Positions 1 to 8,975 of a DNA stretch of 64,000 bases are shown piece after piece (the first letter of the stretch is position 1; every line of letters starts with the position of its first letter). The stretch is taken from positions 62,001 to 126,000 of the forward strand of contig UCKS01000016.1 in NCBI GenBank assembly GCA_900473045.1. The letters are read 5' to 3'. The DNA is from Hyphomicrobiales bacterium (GTDB lineage: Bacteria > Pseudomonadota > Alphaproteobacteria > Rhizobiales > Rhizobiaceae). Both the position numbers and the translations under genes were made by a program. The notes beneath the pieces are model-generated. The model saw only the letters and a program-made list of their open reading frames with translations, had not been told where the DNA came from and ran no database searches.

Positions 1-526
1 GTCGGTAAATTTCTACGGCCTGCGCACGCTATCAGAAGCCGTCGTCCCGCGCCTTCGCGAAGGCGGCGCCATCGTCAACGTTGCCTCGATCGCCGGTTAT
101 GGCTGGCGGGCCAATCTGGAACGGGCAAAGACGCTGACCGGCATCGAAGGCTTTCCGGATGTTGCTGGCATCGTTGCCCAACACGGCCTGAAGGATGAGG
201 AAGCCTACCCGCTGTCCAAGGAGCTGCTGCTGCTCTGGACCATGTACGCTGCCCATCAGCCGCTGTTTCGGGATCGCGGCATCCGCGTCAACGCCGTCAG
301 CCCCGGCCCGGTCGAAACGCCGATCCTCAAGCAGTTCCGCGCCGTGCTCGGTGATGCCCGTGTCGACAGCGATATCACCCGCGTCGGCCGCGCCGGCACA
401 TCCGCCGATATCGCCCCGGCTATCCTCTTCCTCGCATCGGACGGTGCGCGCTGGATCAACGGCGCAAACCTTCCAACCGATGGCGGCCTCGAAGCCTCGA
501 TCAATGCCGAAGTGCTCGGCTTTTAA
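1..526 (+). CDS. SDR-family oxidoreductase, 3' part (start lies outside the window)
   Basis: Open from the left edge in the frame starting at base 2, ending with TAA at 524-526. The C-terminal two thirds of a classical short-chain dehydrogenase is visible: the IVNVAS strand with the catalytic Ser region, the active-site YPLSK (YxxxK), then the NAVSPGPVETP loop and the C-terminal LFLASDGARWINGANLPTDGG cofactor/tetramer region. The spacing between Ser and Tyr is long, as in the 3-alpha-hydroxysteroid/coniferyl-alcohol dehydrogenase-like branch of the family. It ends 23 bases before an aldehyde dehydrogenase, so an alcohol to aldehyde to acid pair acting on an aromatic or alicyclic substrate is a reasonable inference. 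The substrate cannot be determined, and the Rossmann glycine motif lies outside the window. Confidence 0.85.
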   Translation, partial: SVNFYGLRTLSEAVVPRLREGGAIVNVASIAGYGWRANLERAKTLTGIEGFPDVAGIVAQHGLKDEEAYPLSKELLLLWTMYAAHQPLFRDRGIRVNAVSPGPVETPILKQFRAVLGDARVDSDITRVGRAGTSADIAPAILFLASDGARWINGANLPTDGGLEASINAEVLGF

Positions 527-549
527 TGTCCTTCCCTCAGGAGACACAC

Positions 550-1995
550 ATGAACATTTCCCTCCTCATCAACGGCACGGATCGCGCAGCTGCCAGCGGC
601 CGGACCTATGACCGGTTCGACCCCTTCACCGAAAAGCTCGCCAGCAGCGCCGCAGCCGCCGGTCCCGACGATGTCGCGGCCGCGATCGAATCCGCCTCGA
701 ATGCCTTTCCCGCCTGGTCGAAGACCGGCCCCAACCAGCGCCGCGCGCTGTTGATGAAGGCCGCCGACATCATGGATGCAAAGGTGGGCGAATTCACCCA
801 ACTGATGATCGAGGAAACCGGCGCGACGGCGCCGTGGGCCGGCTTCAACGTCATGCTCGCCGCCAATATCCTGCGGGAAGCCGCCTCGATGACGACGCAG
901 ATTTCCGGAGAGATCATCCCCTCCGATAAGCCGGGCACGCTGGCGATGGGAGTTCGCCAGGCGGCAGGGATCTGCCTTGCCATTGCCCCTTGGAACGCCC
1001 CGGTCATCCTCGCCACCCGCGCCGTCGCCATGCCGATCGCCTGTGGCAACACCGTCATCCTGAAGGCCTCGGAACAATGCCCAGGCACGCATCGGCTGAT
1101 CGGCACGGCGCTGACGGAAGCGGGGCTTCCAGCCGGCGTCATCAATGTCATCACCAATGCACCGGAAGATGCCGCAAGCATCGTCGACAGCCTGATCGCC
1201 CATCCTGCCATCCGCCGTGTCAACTTCACCGGATCCACCAAAGTCGGCAAGATCATCGCAAAGCTGTGCGGTGAGCACCTGAAGCCAGCCCTCTTGGAAC
1301 TCGGCGGCAAGGCACCGCTGGTCATCCTCGATGACGCCGATATCGACGGCGCCGTCAATGCTGCCATCTTCGGCTCCTTTATGCACCAGGGCCAGATCTG
1401 CATGTCCACCGAACGCATCATCGTCCATCAGGCAATCGCCGACACCTTCGTCGCCAAACTCGCCGCCCGCGCCGCGCAGCTTCCAGCCGGTGATCCGCGC
1501 GGCCATGTGGTGCTCGGCTCGCTCATCAGTCTCGAAGCGGCAAAAAAGATGGAAGAGCTGATTGCCGACGCGACAGCCAAAGGCGCCAAACTCGTGGCCG
1601 GCGGCAAACGCACCGGCACCGTGGTCGAGGCAACGTTGCTCGATCAGGTCACCCCGGACATGCGGGTCTATTCGGAGGAATCGTTTGGCCCGGTCAAGCC
1701 GATCATCCGCGTTACCGATGAAGAAGAAGCGATCCGCGTTGCCAACGACACAGAATATGGCCTGTCATCGGCCGTTTTCAGCCGCGATGTCCAGCGCGCC
1801 ATGACGGTGGCCGCCCGCATCGAATCCGGTATCTGCCACATCAATGGACCGACGTTGAACGACGAAGCGCAGATGCCCTTCGGTGGCGTCAAGGGCAGCG
1901 GCTACGGCCGCTTCGGCGGCAAGGCGGCGATCGCCGAATTCACGGATCTGCGCTGGATCACCATCGAGGATCCCGCCCAACATTATCCCTTCTAG
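550..1995 (+). CDS. NAD(P)-dependent aldehyde dehydrogenase (vanillin/salicylaldehyde dehydrogenase-like)
   Basis: 481 aa, typical ALDH length. The start at 550 is preceded by AGGAGA at 538-543 with good spacing; an in-frame start at 526 overlaps the upstream stop and lacks a ribosome site. Diagnostic motifs: the PWNAPV cofactor loop, the catalytic Glu in LELGGKAP, the catalytic Cys in GQICMST, and the C-terminal MPFGGVKGSGYGR. The IAPWNAPVIL and GQICMSTERI neighbourhoods resemble the vanillin/salicylaldehyde/benzaldehyde dehydrogenase group, which oxidises aromatic aldehydes to acids. Directly follows and is probably co-transcribed with the SDR gene, supporting a two-step alcohol oxidation. 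The substrate assignment is inference. Confidence 0.9.
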   Translation: MNISLLINGTDRAAASGRTYDRFDPFTEKLASSAAAAGPDDVAAAIESASNAFPAWSKTGPNQRRALLMKAADIMDAKVGEFTQLMIEETGATAPWAGFNVMLAANILREAASMTTQISGEIIPSDKPGTLAMGVRQAAGICLAIAPWNAPVILATRAVAMPIACGNTVILKASEQCPGTHRLIGTALTEAGLPAGVINVITNAPEDAASIVDSLIAHPAIRRVNFTGSTKVGKIIAKLCGEHLKPALLELGGKAPLVILDDADIDGAVNAAIFGSFMHQGQICMSTERIIVHQAIADTFVAKLAARAAQLPAGDPRGHVVLGSLISLEAAKKMEELIADATAKGAKLVAGGKRTGTVVEATLLDQVTPDMRVYSEESFGPVKPIIRVTDEEEAIRVANDTEYGLSSAVFSRDVQRAMTVAARIESGICHINGPTLNDEAQMPFGGVKGSGYGRFGGKAAIAEFTDLRWITIEDPAQHYPF

Positions 1996-2510
1996 CCAAA
2001 ACAGTTGGCACTTTGCTTGGCCCGGCCAGCTGCCCAGTAAGGCGAAGGCAAGCGCCGGTAGGTTTGGCTCACCACGATCACAAACAGCGATAGAGCGCGG
2101 TGCGTCATAAAAACGCATCGCTTCAAAAAATCCGGTAACGAAGCTACTATCTGGCCTCAGCTGGCAGCGTCGCCCAAATCCGCGAATAGCTCGGTCAATC
2201 CGGCCTCTACTATAAGCATTGCCCCTCCCGGTTTTGATGACGGTGATGCGGATTGTCGTCGATCCGCCGGGGGAACGTGGAGCGGGATTCCCTCCGCATT
2301 CCTCATCCATGGCAAAATCCGAATGCATCTTGCGGTCGGCACAGAAAAAACGTTCGCACTGACGCCATTTTTGAGACAAAAGATCCGCTACAAAGTCTAT
2401 AATCCGATTGCCCCGCATAGCATGAGGGGTAATCCGGCATCGTATTCTCGACATCGAAACAGTCGTTGCCGCGCGTATTCACAGCGTTCGCCGATCGGGC
2501 TTGAAAAAAA
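1996..2510. other. Intergenic region without a supported gene
   Basis: About 0.5 kb between the aldehyde dehydrogenase and the first inositol-monophosphatase-like gene. Several open frames exist on both strands but none has a ribosome site, recognisable domain or the strong third-position GC bias seen in neighbouring genes. No clear Rho-independent terminator follows the aldehyde dehydrogenase. The base composition is noticeably more AT-rich in the right half, consistent with a promoter region for the downstream operon. Confidence 0.5.
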
Positions 2511-2541
2511 TGAACACGTGTGCAATATGAGCACGCGTTCA
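2511..2541 (+). promoter_or_regulatory. Inverted-repeat operator candidate overlapping a weak promoter
   Basis: Arms TGAACACGTG (2511-2520) and CACGCGTTCA (2532-2541) are inverted repeats with one mismatch, separated by 11 bases, immediately before the phosphatase operon. A TTGAAA (2501-2506) with CAATAT (2523-2528) could be the promoter, so a bound regulator would overlap it. The right-arm decamer GCACGCGTTC recurs exactly at 8615-8624 in the control region shared by the LacI regulator and the ABC transporter operon, which suggests common control of both blocks. Confidence 0.45.
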
Positions 2542-2543
2542 AC

Positions 2544-3404
2544 ATGAATCATATGGTCAGAGCCGTGGAATCAATGCCCTATCCAGACACCTTGGCAGCC
2601 CGTGCCGACCTATGCCGCGACATCATTCGCTCCGCCGGAGCGCTGGTCCTGAAAGGGTTTCATGGCGAGACGACGCGCAGCTACTCGATGAAGGGTCCCC
2701 AGGACTTTCTGACCGTGACGGATGCCGCCTCGGAAGCGCATATTCGAGGTTTGATCTCAGCGCATTTCCCGGATGATAGCTTTTTCGGAGAAGAAGGCGG
2801 GGGCGAGATTGCCGAGCGGGTCTGGGTGGTTGATCCCGTCGATGGAACGGCCAATTTTGCCCGCGGCATTCCGCATTTTTGCATTTCCATCGCCTATGTC
2901 GAAAACGGGCGAACCGAAATCGCCGCGATCTACAACCCGGCCGTCGACGAACTCCATTTCGCACGCCGTGGCGAAGGGGCGACGCGCAACGGATTGCCGA
3001 TCAAAGTCGCAGAGACGCAGCGCTTCGACGCAGCCTCCATCGAAATGGGATGGTCAACCCGGGTGCCGAATGCCACCTATCTCGGTGTCGTCAGAAATCT
3101 GCTCGATATGGGCACCAATGTCCGCCGCGCGGGGTCCGGGGCTCTGGCACTCGCCTATGTCGCCGATGGCCGTTCGGATGGTTATATCGAATTGCACATG
3201 AACTCCTGGGATTGCCTCGCGGGCCTGCTGCTCGTCAGCGAAGCCGGCGGCGACGTCTGCCCGTTCCTGGATCTCGGAAGCTTGAAGGACGGCGGGCCGG
3301 TACTGGCGGCCGCCAAAGGCGTTGCGCAAGCTGTCAGCATGGCATCGAATATCCCGCTGGCCGTAGCGCACGTGCAGGATCAGCGTCAGGCAACGTTGGC
3401 TTAA
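2544..3404 (+). CDS. Inositol monophosphatase family protein (copy 1)
   Basis: 286 aa, a Mg-dependent phosphomonoesterase of the IMPase/SuhB/CysQ superfamily. Visible metal-binding motifs are GEEGG at about residues 82-86, DPVDGT at about 97-102 with the following ANFARG, and the C-terminal SWD (221-223) with SEAGG. The start is uncertain: ATG codons at 2544, 2553 and 2574 are all in frame; an upstream GTG lies inside the operator palindrome and is unlikely. First gene of a run with a tyrosine-phosphatase-like gene, a metallophosphoesterase and a Na/Pi transporter. A paralogue occurs at 15542. The family hydrolyses inositol phosphates, sugar phosphates or PAP; the actual substrate is unknown. 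Likely cytoplasmic, since no signal peptide is seen. Confidence 0.85.
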   Translation: MNHMVRAVESMPYPDTLAARADLCRDIIRSAGALVLKGFHGETTRSYSMKGPQDFLTVTDAASEAHIRGLISAHFPDDSFFGEEGGGEIAERVWVVDPVDGTANFARGIPHFCISIAYVENGRTEIAAIYNPAVDELHFARRGEGATRNGLPIKVAETQRFDAASIEMGWSTRVPNATYLGVVRNLLDMGTNVRRAGSGALALAYVADGRSDGYIELHMNSWDCLAGLLLVSEAGGDVCPFLDLGSLKDGGPVLAAAKGVAQAVSMASNIPLAVAHVQDQRQATLA

Positions 3405-3455
3405 TTCTGAAGGCGAGACAGAAAAAGAACGCGCCGTGTGTGTGAAGGAATGAAA

Positions 3456-4064
3456 ATGGATGGACCTGTCTATAGCCGGCCTGCAATCAGCCTGATTGGC
3501 GAAGGCCTCGGCCCGCATGGCGCAGCTCTCTATATCGGTGGCAGCGACGGCGCCCGCGATCTCGGCCTCCTGCGCCAGCACGGCATTACCACAGTGGTCA
3601 ACTGTGCCGTCAATCTCGACATCAATTTTGTGCCAGCGGCAGCAAGCGAAGGTGACCTGCGTCCCACGGGTTATGGCGATGTGCGCTACTACAAGCTTGG
3701 CCTGATCGACGGCGAAGGTAGCCCGGACACGATGATGCTCGGCGCCTATTACATTCTCGACGGCGCCTTGCGGCAGACGATGCCGAAGCGGGAAACCTAC
3801 CCTTTTCCGGATGGCGGCAACGTGCTCGTCAATTGCCGCAGCGGCCGTAGCCGCTCGGTCTCGTTGGTCGCACTGTTCCTGCACAAGCAGCAACCGCACC
3901 TTTATCCGACGTTGGATCATGCCGTCGCCGTGATCCGCGAGAAACGCGAATTACGGCCAGATGAGTGGTTCGAAACGCCGAAACCGATGCTCTATGCCGC
4001 CGCGCGGCGCGCCTCCGAATGGATTGACGTCATCGAAGGCAGGAAGCAGCCGCCATCATGCTGA
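3456..4064 (+). CDS. Tyrosine/dual-specificity phosphatase-like protein (copy 1)
   Basis: 202 aa. The cysteine-phosphatase P-loop is present as NCRSGRSRS (Cys127, Arg133, CX5R), with Asn instead of the usual His before Cys. A candidate general acid is the Asp in LGLIDGEG (about 85), and the ITTVVNCAVNLD segment matches the dual-specificity fold. The start at 3456 is chosen because AAGGAA (3445-3450) lies five bases upstream; starts at 3438 and 3450 fit less well. Such domains also occur in PTP-like phytases and phosphoinositide phosphatases, so a small-molecule substrate such as an inositol phosphate is as plausible as a phosphoprotein. No signal peptide. Its stop overlaps the next gene (ATGCTGA), implying coupled translation. 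Paralogue at 16538. Confidence 0.8.
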   Translation: MDGPVYSRPAISLIGEGLGPHGAALYIGGSDGARDLGLLRQHGITTVVNCAVNLDINFVPAAASEGDLRPTGYGDVRYYKLGLIDGEGSPDTMMLGAYYILDGALRQTMPKRETYPFPDGGNVLVNCRSGRSRSVSLVALFLHKQQPHLYPTLDHAVAVIREKRELRPDEWFETPKPMLYAAARRASEWIDVIEGRKQPPSC

Positions 4065-5740
4065 CACGCAGTCTTCCGCCCATTGCCGTCATCGCCGATG
4101 CCCATTTCCATGACACGGCGGCGGATTTCGGTTTTCCCCGCATCGAGATCGATGGCCGGCAGATCACCATGCGCAGTTGGTCGGATACACGCCAATCCAC
4201 CCGCGTCTTTAACGAAAGTGCCGACGCACTGCACGCAGCACTCGACGAGGTGCAGCGCCGCAGCATCCGCCATGTGGTGCTGCTCGGTGACTATACCGAT
4301 GATGGACAGCGCACCACCACCGAAACGCTCAAAGGCATCCTGCAACGCCATAGCGATACCTATGGTACCGCCTTCTATGGGCTGCCGGGCAACCACGACA
4401 TCTTCGGTCCACGCGGCCGGCACCACACCAAGGAATTCCTGGCGGAAAACGGCAGGGGTCTTTCCGTCTCCAGCGATACCCGCCTGGCAGGTGAGCATGT
4501 CGTCTTTAATCACGGCATGTATTGCGAAGGTTATCCCGCAGGCCTTAGCCCCATGGCTGCGTTCGGCTATTTCCGCCGCCCGGACTACCTGCACTGGGAA
4601 ACGCCATTCGGCGGTTCCGATGCACCGGAAGACCGTCTCTACGACGTTCGCTCGCCAGACGGCAGCAATGTCTACCAACTGATGGATGCGTCCTATCTCG
4701 TCGAACCGGAACCCGGCCTCTGGCTGCTGATGATCGACGCCAACATCTTTGAACCGCTCGATGGCATCTTCGAGACCGGCGAGGAGGCTGCCTTCACCGA
4801 CAGCACATCGGGCGGCTGGAACGCACTTTTACGCAGCAAGCCTTTCATCATAGACTGGATTGCCGATGTCAGCCGCAGGGCGCAGGCGCTTGGCAAGACG
4901 CTGATTGCCTTCTCTCACTATCCAGCGCTCGATCCTTTTGATGGTGCGACAGGCGCTGAAAGCACGCTGTTCGGGCAAACCAATGTCGTGCGCCGCACGC
5001 CGCGTAAGGCGGTCGAGGATGCGCTGCTGCAGGCAGGGCTTTCCGTTCATTTCAGCGGGCATCTGCATGTCGAAGGTGCTACACGGCGGGGGAACGGCGA
5101 CCGCACGCTGACCAATATCGCCGTGCCATCGCTTGTTGCCTTTCCGCCCGCGTTCAAGGTCCTTTATCCCTCGCCTGAGACGATCGACATCGAAACCGTG
5201 GAAATGTCTACGTTGCCGGTCAACAACCGCATTTGCAAGGGTTATGCGCAGGAGACCACGTTTGCTGGGGAGGTGCAGGACCCGGGGTTCACGGCAGACA
5301 ACTACGGCGCCTTCCTGCGCAGCCATAAGCGCGCGCTGGTTCGGCATCGCTATTTCGTGAAGGAATGGCCGGCCGACATCGTGACTGCGATCCAGGATCA
5401 ACGGGTCGCCGATGTTCTTGGCTTGCTCGATAGCAAAAACGGGCAGCCATCCGGCGACACACTGTCGGCCGCTCTGCCAATGTTGGAGCTGATCGCTGAC
5501 TGGTACTGTCTGCGTGAGGGGGCAGCGCTGGCACTGCCGCATATCGAGCCTGAGAGGATCATCCTCTACCGGGCACTGGCGGAGCGTTTCGGACGCGAAC
5601 CGGACAACCACGACGGCTCGCTTGTTAGCTTCCTTCGCATTTTCCTCGGTGCGCTCGGCACTTTTCTCGACCGCGCAGAAGCCGGGTCGCCGAGGGTAAC
5701 AGTCGAATTTGCTCTGCGACACGCGTTGCTCGAGGCATGA
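4058..5740 (+). CDS. Calcineurin-like metallophosphoesterase
   Basis: 560 aa. The complete dinuclear-metal phosphoesterase signature is present in order: ADAHF (D14, H16), GDYTDDG (77-83), GNHD (111-114), FSHYP, and GHLHVEG. The catalytic domain occupies roughly the first 380 residues, and an unassigned helical region of about 180 residues follows, longer than in simple family members. No signal peptide is visible, so it probably works in the cytoplasm on an internalised phosphomonoester or diester. It overlaps the previous gene by seven bases and sits upstream of the Na/Pi transporter in the same operon. The substrate is not predictable from sequence; the operon implies a role in releasing Pi from organophosphates. 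Confidence 0.85.
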   Translation: MLTRSLPPIAVIADAHFHDTAADFGFPRIEIDGRQITMRSWSDTRQSTRVFNESADALHAALDEVQRRSIRHVVLLGDYTDDGQRTTTETLKGILQRHSDTYGTAFYGLPGNHDIFGPRGRHHTKEFLAENGRGLSVSSDTRLAGEHVVFNHGMYCEGYPAGLSPMAAFGYFRRPDYLHWETPFGGSDAPEDRLYDVRSPDGSNVYQLMDASYLVEPEPGLWLLMIDANIFEPLDGIFETGEEAAFTDSTSGGWNALLRSKPFIIDWIADVSRRAQALGKTLIAFSHYPALDPFDGATGAESTLFGQTNVVRRTPRKAVEDALLQAGLSVHFSGHLHVEGATRRGNGDRTLTNIAVPSLVAFPPAFKVLYPSPETIDIETVEMSTLPVNNRICKGYAQETTFAGEVQDPGFTADNYGAFLRSHKRALVRHRYFVKEWPADIVTAIQDQRVADVLGLLDSKNGQPSGDTLSAALPMLELIADWYCLREGAALALPHIEPERIILYRALAERFGREPDNHDGSLVSFLRIFLGALGTFLDRAEAGSPRVTVEFALRHALLEA

Positions 5741-5820
5741 TCGCGGATCTGCTCCCGGCAGGCGCAACTGCCCATGAGCTGCGGGTCAGCGGCGGCCGGA
5801 CGACAAGCGAGGTGATCTGA
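5737..5820 (+). CDS. Possible 27-codon linker ORF
   Basis: A short frame begins at the ATG of the ATGA that ends the metallophosphoesterase gene and stops at a TGA whose last base is the first base of the Na/Pi transporter start (TGATG). It therefore bridges the 79-base gap exactly, with overlaps at both ends. It has no recognisable domain and may exist only to pass ribosomes from one gene to the next, or be coincidence. The transporter has no obvious strong ribosome site of its own, although GAGGTGA (5810-5816) lies close by. Confidence 0.25.
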   Translation: MIADLLPAGATAHELRVSGGRTTSEVI

Positions 5821-7463
5821 TGGAATCGGTCATTATCAGCATCAATCTGTTCGGCGCCGTCGCGCTGCTGCTGTTTGGGCTCAGCCAGATCAAGGACGGC
5901 ATGACACGCGCCTTTGGCGCCAAGCTACGCATCGGTCTTGCAGCCGGTACCCGTGGCGGGTTCCGCTCGTTCATCGCCGGCTTCGTCGCAACGGTCGCCT
6001 TGCAGAGTTCCACGGCGACAGCCCTGATGGTAGCGTCGTTCGTCGAGAAGGATCTGATCGTGCCGGCGATGGCACAGATCGTGCTGCTTGGTGCCAATGT
6101 CGGTACCGCAACGACGGCATGGATCGTTGCCCTTGGCCTCGGCTGGCTTTCGCCGATGCTCATCCTTGCTGGCGTCGTTCTCTCGCGCACCAAGTCGGCG
6201 CCACGGCAGGGGGCGGGTGCGGCCCTTGTCGGTGTCGGCCTGATGCTGCTTTCGCTGCACCTGCTTTCTGCCGCGACTGATCCGATACGCCAGTCCCCGG
6301 CACTCAGCCTGTTCATCACCATGCTCGGCAATGCTTGGCCCGTTGCGCTGATCTTCTCGGCAGTGCTCGCTGTGCTCGCGTCCTCGAGCCTTGCCATCGT
6401 CGTTCTCATCCTGTCGTTGGCGGCAAACGGCAGCATCGATACCAGCCTGGTCATCGTGCTGGTTCTCGGCGCCAATCTCGGAGGCGCCATCCCGCCTGTG
6501 CTGGCAACATTGAAAGCGCCGGTCGCCGCCCGTCGCGTCACCCTCGGCAACCTCATCGTGCGGGCGATCGGCTGCACTGCGGCCCTGCCACTTGCCGGTT
6601 ACGGGGCCGAATTGCTGGAGATGTCGCCTTTCTCCCACACCAATTTCGCTGTTGATGCGCATCTGCTTTTCAATCTCGCCGTTGCCATCATATCCTGGCC
6701 GCTATCGCCGCTCCTCTTGCGCGCAACCACGGCCCTTCTTCCGGAGCTGAAGCAAAGCGAAGCCGATCGCAGTTATCTCGACAGCCATGACCTCAACCGC
6801 CCAGTCGCGGCCCTTGCCGGGGCGAGCCGCGAAGCCATGATGGTGGGTGACCTGATCGAGCGAATGCTGGTGCAGGCCGGTGAGGCCATGCAACATAACG
6901 ACCTGTCCAAGCTCGCCGACATCAGCGCACTGGAGGGACGGGTTGACCGTATCCAGCACGGGATCAAGGTCTACGTTTCTAAGGTTGGCCAGGATGGACT
7001 GAGTGGAAAGGACCATCGCCGCGCCATGGATATCGTCGAATATGCCATCAATCTCGAGCATATCGGCGACATCATCGAGAAGGGTATTCGCCCGGAAATT
7101 GCCAAGAAGATCAATCTCGGCCTGCAATTTTCCGACGACGGAAAAATGGAGCTTGAGCACCTTTTCACCATCACGCTCGACAATATCCGCATGGCGCAAA
7201 CGGTTTTCGCGACCCAGAATGCCGACCTTGCCCGTCGTCTTGTCGAGGTGAAGGAAGACGTCCGCCGGCTGGAAAAGCAATCCGCCGAGCGGCACCTGCA
7301 GCGTCTTCGCGACGGCAGGGCCGACAGCATTCAGACGAGTTCCGTGCATCTCGACATGCTGCGCGACCTGAAGCGGATCAACGCCCATATCGCTTCCGTC
7401 GCCCATCCGATCCTCGACCAGAGCGGCCTTCTCAGCGAAAGCCGGATCAAGCAGGCGATCTAA
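5820..7463 (+). CDS. Na/Pi-cotransporter family protein with PhoU-like tail (YjbB/NptA type)
   Basis: 547 aa. The N-terminal ~310 residues are hydrophobic with two inverted Na/Pi repeats; the signature LQSSTATALM (about 61-70) and the second-half ASSSLAIVVLIL are the QSSS-type substrate loops. The C-terminal ~220 residues form two PhoU-like helical bundles (ISALEGRVDRIQHG, INLEHIGDIIEKGI). Bacterial members with this architecture, such as E. coli YjbB, are known to export phosphate when intracellular Pi is high. Here it is last in a phosphatase operon, so it could vent Pi released from imported phosphate esters, or recover Pi. Its end overlaps the convergent LacI gene by four bases. Confidence 0.88.
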   Translation: MESVIISINLFGAVALLLFGLSQIKDGMTRAFGAKLRIGLAAGTRGGFRSFIAGFVATVALQSSTATALMVASFVEKDLIVPAMAQIVLLGANVGTATTAWIVALGLGWLSPMLILAGVVLSRTKSAPRQGAGAALVGVGLMLLSLHLLSAATDPIRQSPALSLFITMLGNAWPVALIFSAVLAVLASSSLAIVVLILSLAANGSIDTSLVIVLVLGANLGGAIPPVLATLKAPVAARRVTLGNLIVRAIGCTAALPLAGYGAELLEMSPFSHTNFAVDAHLLFNLAVAIISWPLSPLLLRATTALLPELKQSEADRSYLDSHDLNRPVAALAGASREAMMVGDLIERMLVQAGEAMQHNDLSKLADISALEGRVDRIQHGIKVYVSKVGQDGLSGKDHRRAMDIVEYAINLEHIGDIIEKGIRPEIAKKINLGLQFSDDGKMELEHLFTITLDNIRMAQTVFATQNADLARRLVEVKEDVRRLEKQSAERHLQRLRDGRADSIQTSSVHLDMLRDLKRINAHIASVAHPILDQSGLLSESRIKQAI

Positions 7464-8446
7464 CGGGCAGTGATGCGTTCGACCAAGGCAACGGGTACGA
7501 TTTGCAGCCGGGTTTCCGGATCGTCGCTTGCCAGCGCCGTCAAGACTTTCTCGGTCAACGCATCGAAAGACTGTCCGACAGTTGTCAGCTGATAGCTTTT
7601 CCAGCCGGCCTGGGGGATGTCGTCAAAGCCGACGATCGACAGATCTTCCGGCACGCGGCGGTCCATCTCCAGCCGGGCAGCGTCCATAAACCCCAGCGCA
7701 AGCAGATCCGTGACGCAGAATGCGCCGTCAATTGCCTTGTCGCCCAACAGCTCGCACCCTGCCTGATAGCCACTTTCATAGCTGGTCGGGCCATCGGACC
7801 ATGAAACGACCTCGACATTTTCAATGGCCATGCGCTGGCTGAACGCGCTGGCGCGCCGCATCTGTGCCGGGGTTTTGCTGCCGCTTGATATCACCGCCAC
7901 TTTTCGGCACTTGGCCTCGATCAGCCGCATCGCGGCGAGATCGGCACCATGGGAATCGTCGCTCAGCACCATGTTCGTGTCCGTGCGATCAAGCTTCTGA
8001 TTGATCAGGATGAGCCTGACGCCATTGGCCATGCACTCATCGATAATCGATGCCGGTGGCTCGCCGGAAAGGACGACGATTGCCTGCGCACGGAACTCGA
8101 ACAGCAATTCGATGAGCGGCGCGATATCCTTTCGAGCGTCGGCTGCATTGAGTAAGAGACATTGCAGCCCCCGCCGCAGCAGGCCGATGCTCAGCAGATC
8201 AAGCTGCTTGGAAATGAACGGAGATGCGAGATTTGCTCCAACAACGCCAATTAAGTTCGAACGATCATTGTTAAGTCCCTGCGCCAGGCGATTGACGCGG
8301 TAGCCGAGGTCCTGGGCGGCTTTCATCACCTTACGCCGAACCACTTTCGACACACTACCGCCGGGGGTGAACGTGCGCGAAACGGCCGAGCGCGACACGC
8401 CCGCCTTCTTGGCCACCTCTTCGGCCGTTACGAAGCCTCTTCCCAT
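7460..8446 (-). CDS. LacI-family transcriptional regulator of the organophosphate region
   Basis: 328 aa. The N-terminal LacI helix-turn-helix VTAEEVAKKAGVSRSAVSRTF with hinge helix is followed by a periplasmic-binding-protein-like ligand domain (ANLASPFISKQLDLLS to VGFDDIPQAGW). Members bind small sugars or sugar phosphates as effectors. It lies between the phosphatase operon (convergent, four-base overlap at the 3' end) and the ABC transporter operon (divergent), so it is the natural candidate to control both. The LacI-type operator itself is not obvious; the shared GCACGCGTTC element in the divergent region is the best lead. Ligand unknown. Confidence 0.9.
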   Translation of the reverse strand: MGRGFVTAEEVAKKAGVSRSAVSRTFTPGGSVSKVVRRKVMKAAQDLGYRVNRLAQGLNNDRSNLIGVVGANLASPFISKQLDLLSIGLLRRGLQCLLLNAADARKDIAPLIELLFEFRAQAIVVLSGEPPASIIDECMANGVRLILINQKLDRTDTNMVLSDDSHGADLAAMRLIEAKCRKVAVISSGSKTPAQMRRASAFSQRMAIENVEVVSWSDGPTSYESGYQAGCELLGDKAIDGAFCVTDLLALGFMDAARLEMDRRVPEDLSIVGFDDIPQAGWKSYQLTTVGQSFDALTEKVLTALASDDPETRLQIVPVALVERITAR

Positions 8447-8975
8447 TCACGTCCCCGATGCAAATCAAGTGCCTGATATTACAGGCCACATCGCACAGGC
8501 TTTTCCAACCTAAAAATTTATGCCATGCCGAATGCGGGCGAAGACAATGCGCGCTTTGCCGACCCTGAACGGGCACGTTTCTTCGTATGATTTCCACGAG
8601 ATCTGGAAGAAGAGGCACGCGTTCGCAGAGCGCGCCGAATATTGTGCGGTGCGTGCAAAAATAATTGTACAAAATCAATATGATAAGGTAATGACCGCGT
8701 GTGCATTTTTGCCGTTGACAAAACGGCCCTGCCGATAGATCATGTATTCCACGGCGATCGATAAAACGGAATTTTTGTTCCATTTTCTGAAGATGACGAT
8801 GCCTCCGGGAGGGGCTGTATCATCGCCGTTAAGCAGGCCGGGAGGTCTGGTGCTGGAGGATTGAAACCATTGCCCGCGCCCGAGCGCATCATGCCAGCCC
8901 GCTGTGGGATGGCGCAATGCGTTCGGAGGTATCTGCCGGAGTGCAGGGGCAATGCTGTGGTTACGGGGAGATGTA
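8447..8975. promoter_or_regulatory. Divergent control region between the LacI gene and the ABC transporter operon
   Basis: 529 bases without a supported gene. It holds GCACGCGTTC at 8615-8624 (exact copy of the operator arm at 2531-2540) and GACCGCGTGTGCA at 8693-8705 (two mismatches to the 13 bases at 2512-2524). A TTGACA at 8715-8720 could be a -35 element for the transporter operon, though no convincing -10 follows at standard spacing. An AT-rich block with the palindrome TTGTACAA (8665-8672) may serve the leftward LacI promoter. The transporter start at 8976 has GGGGAG five bases upstream. Confidence 0.45.

Noticed and set aside
8665..8672. TTGTACAA palindrome as an operator (a similar one occurs upstream of the purine LysR gene)
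   Set aside because: Eight bases are too short to be meaningful and the two sites adjoin unrelated regulators.
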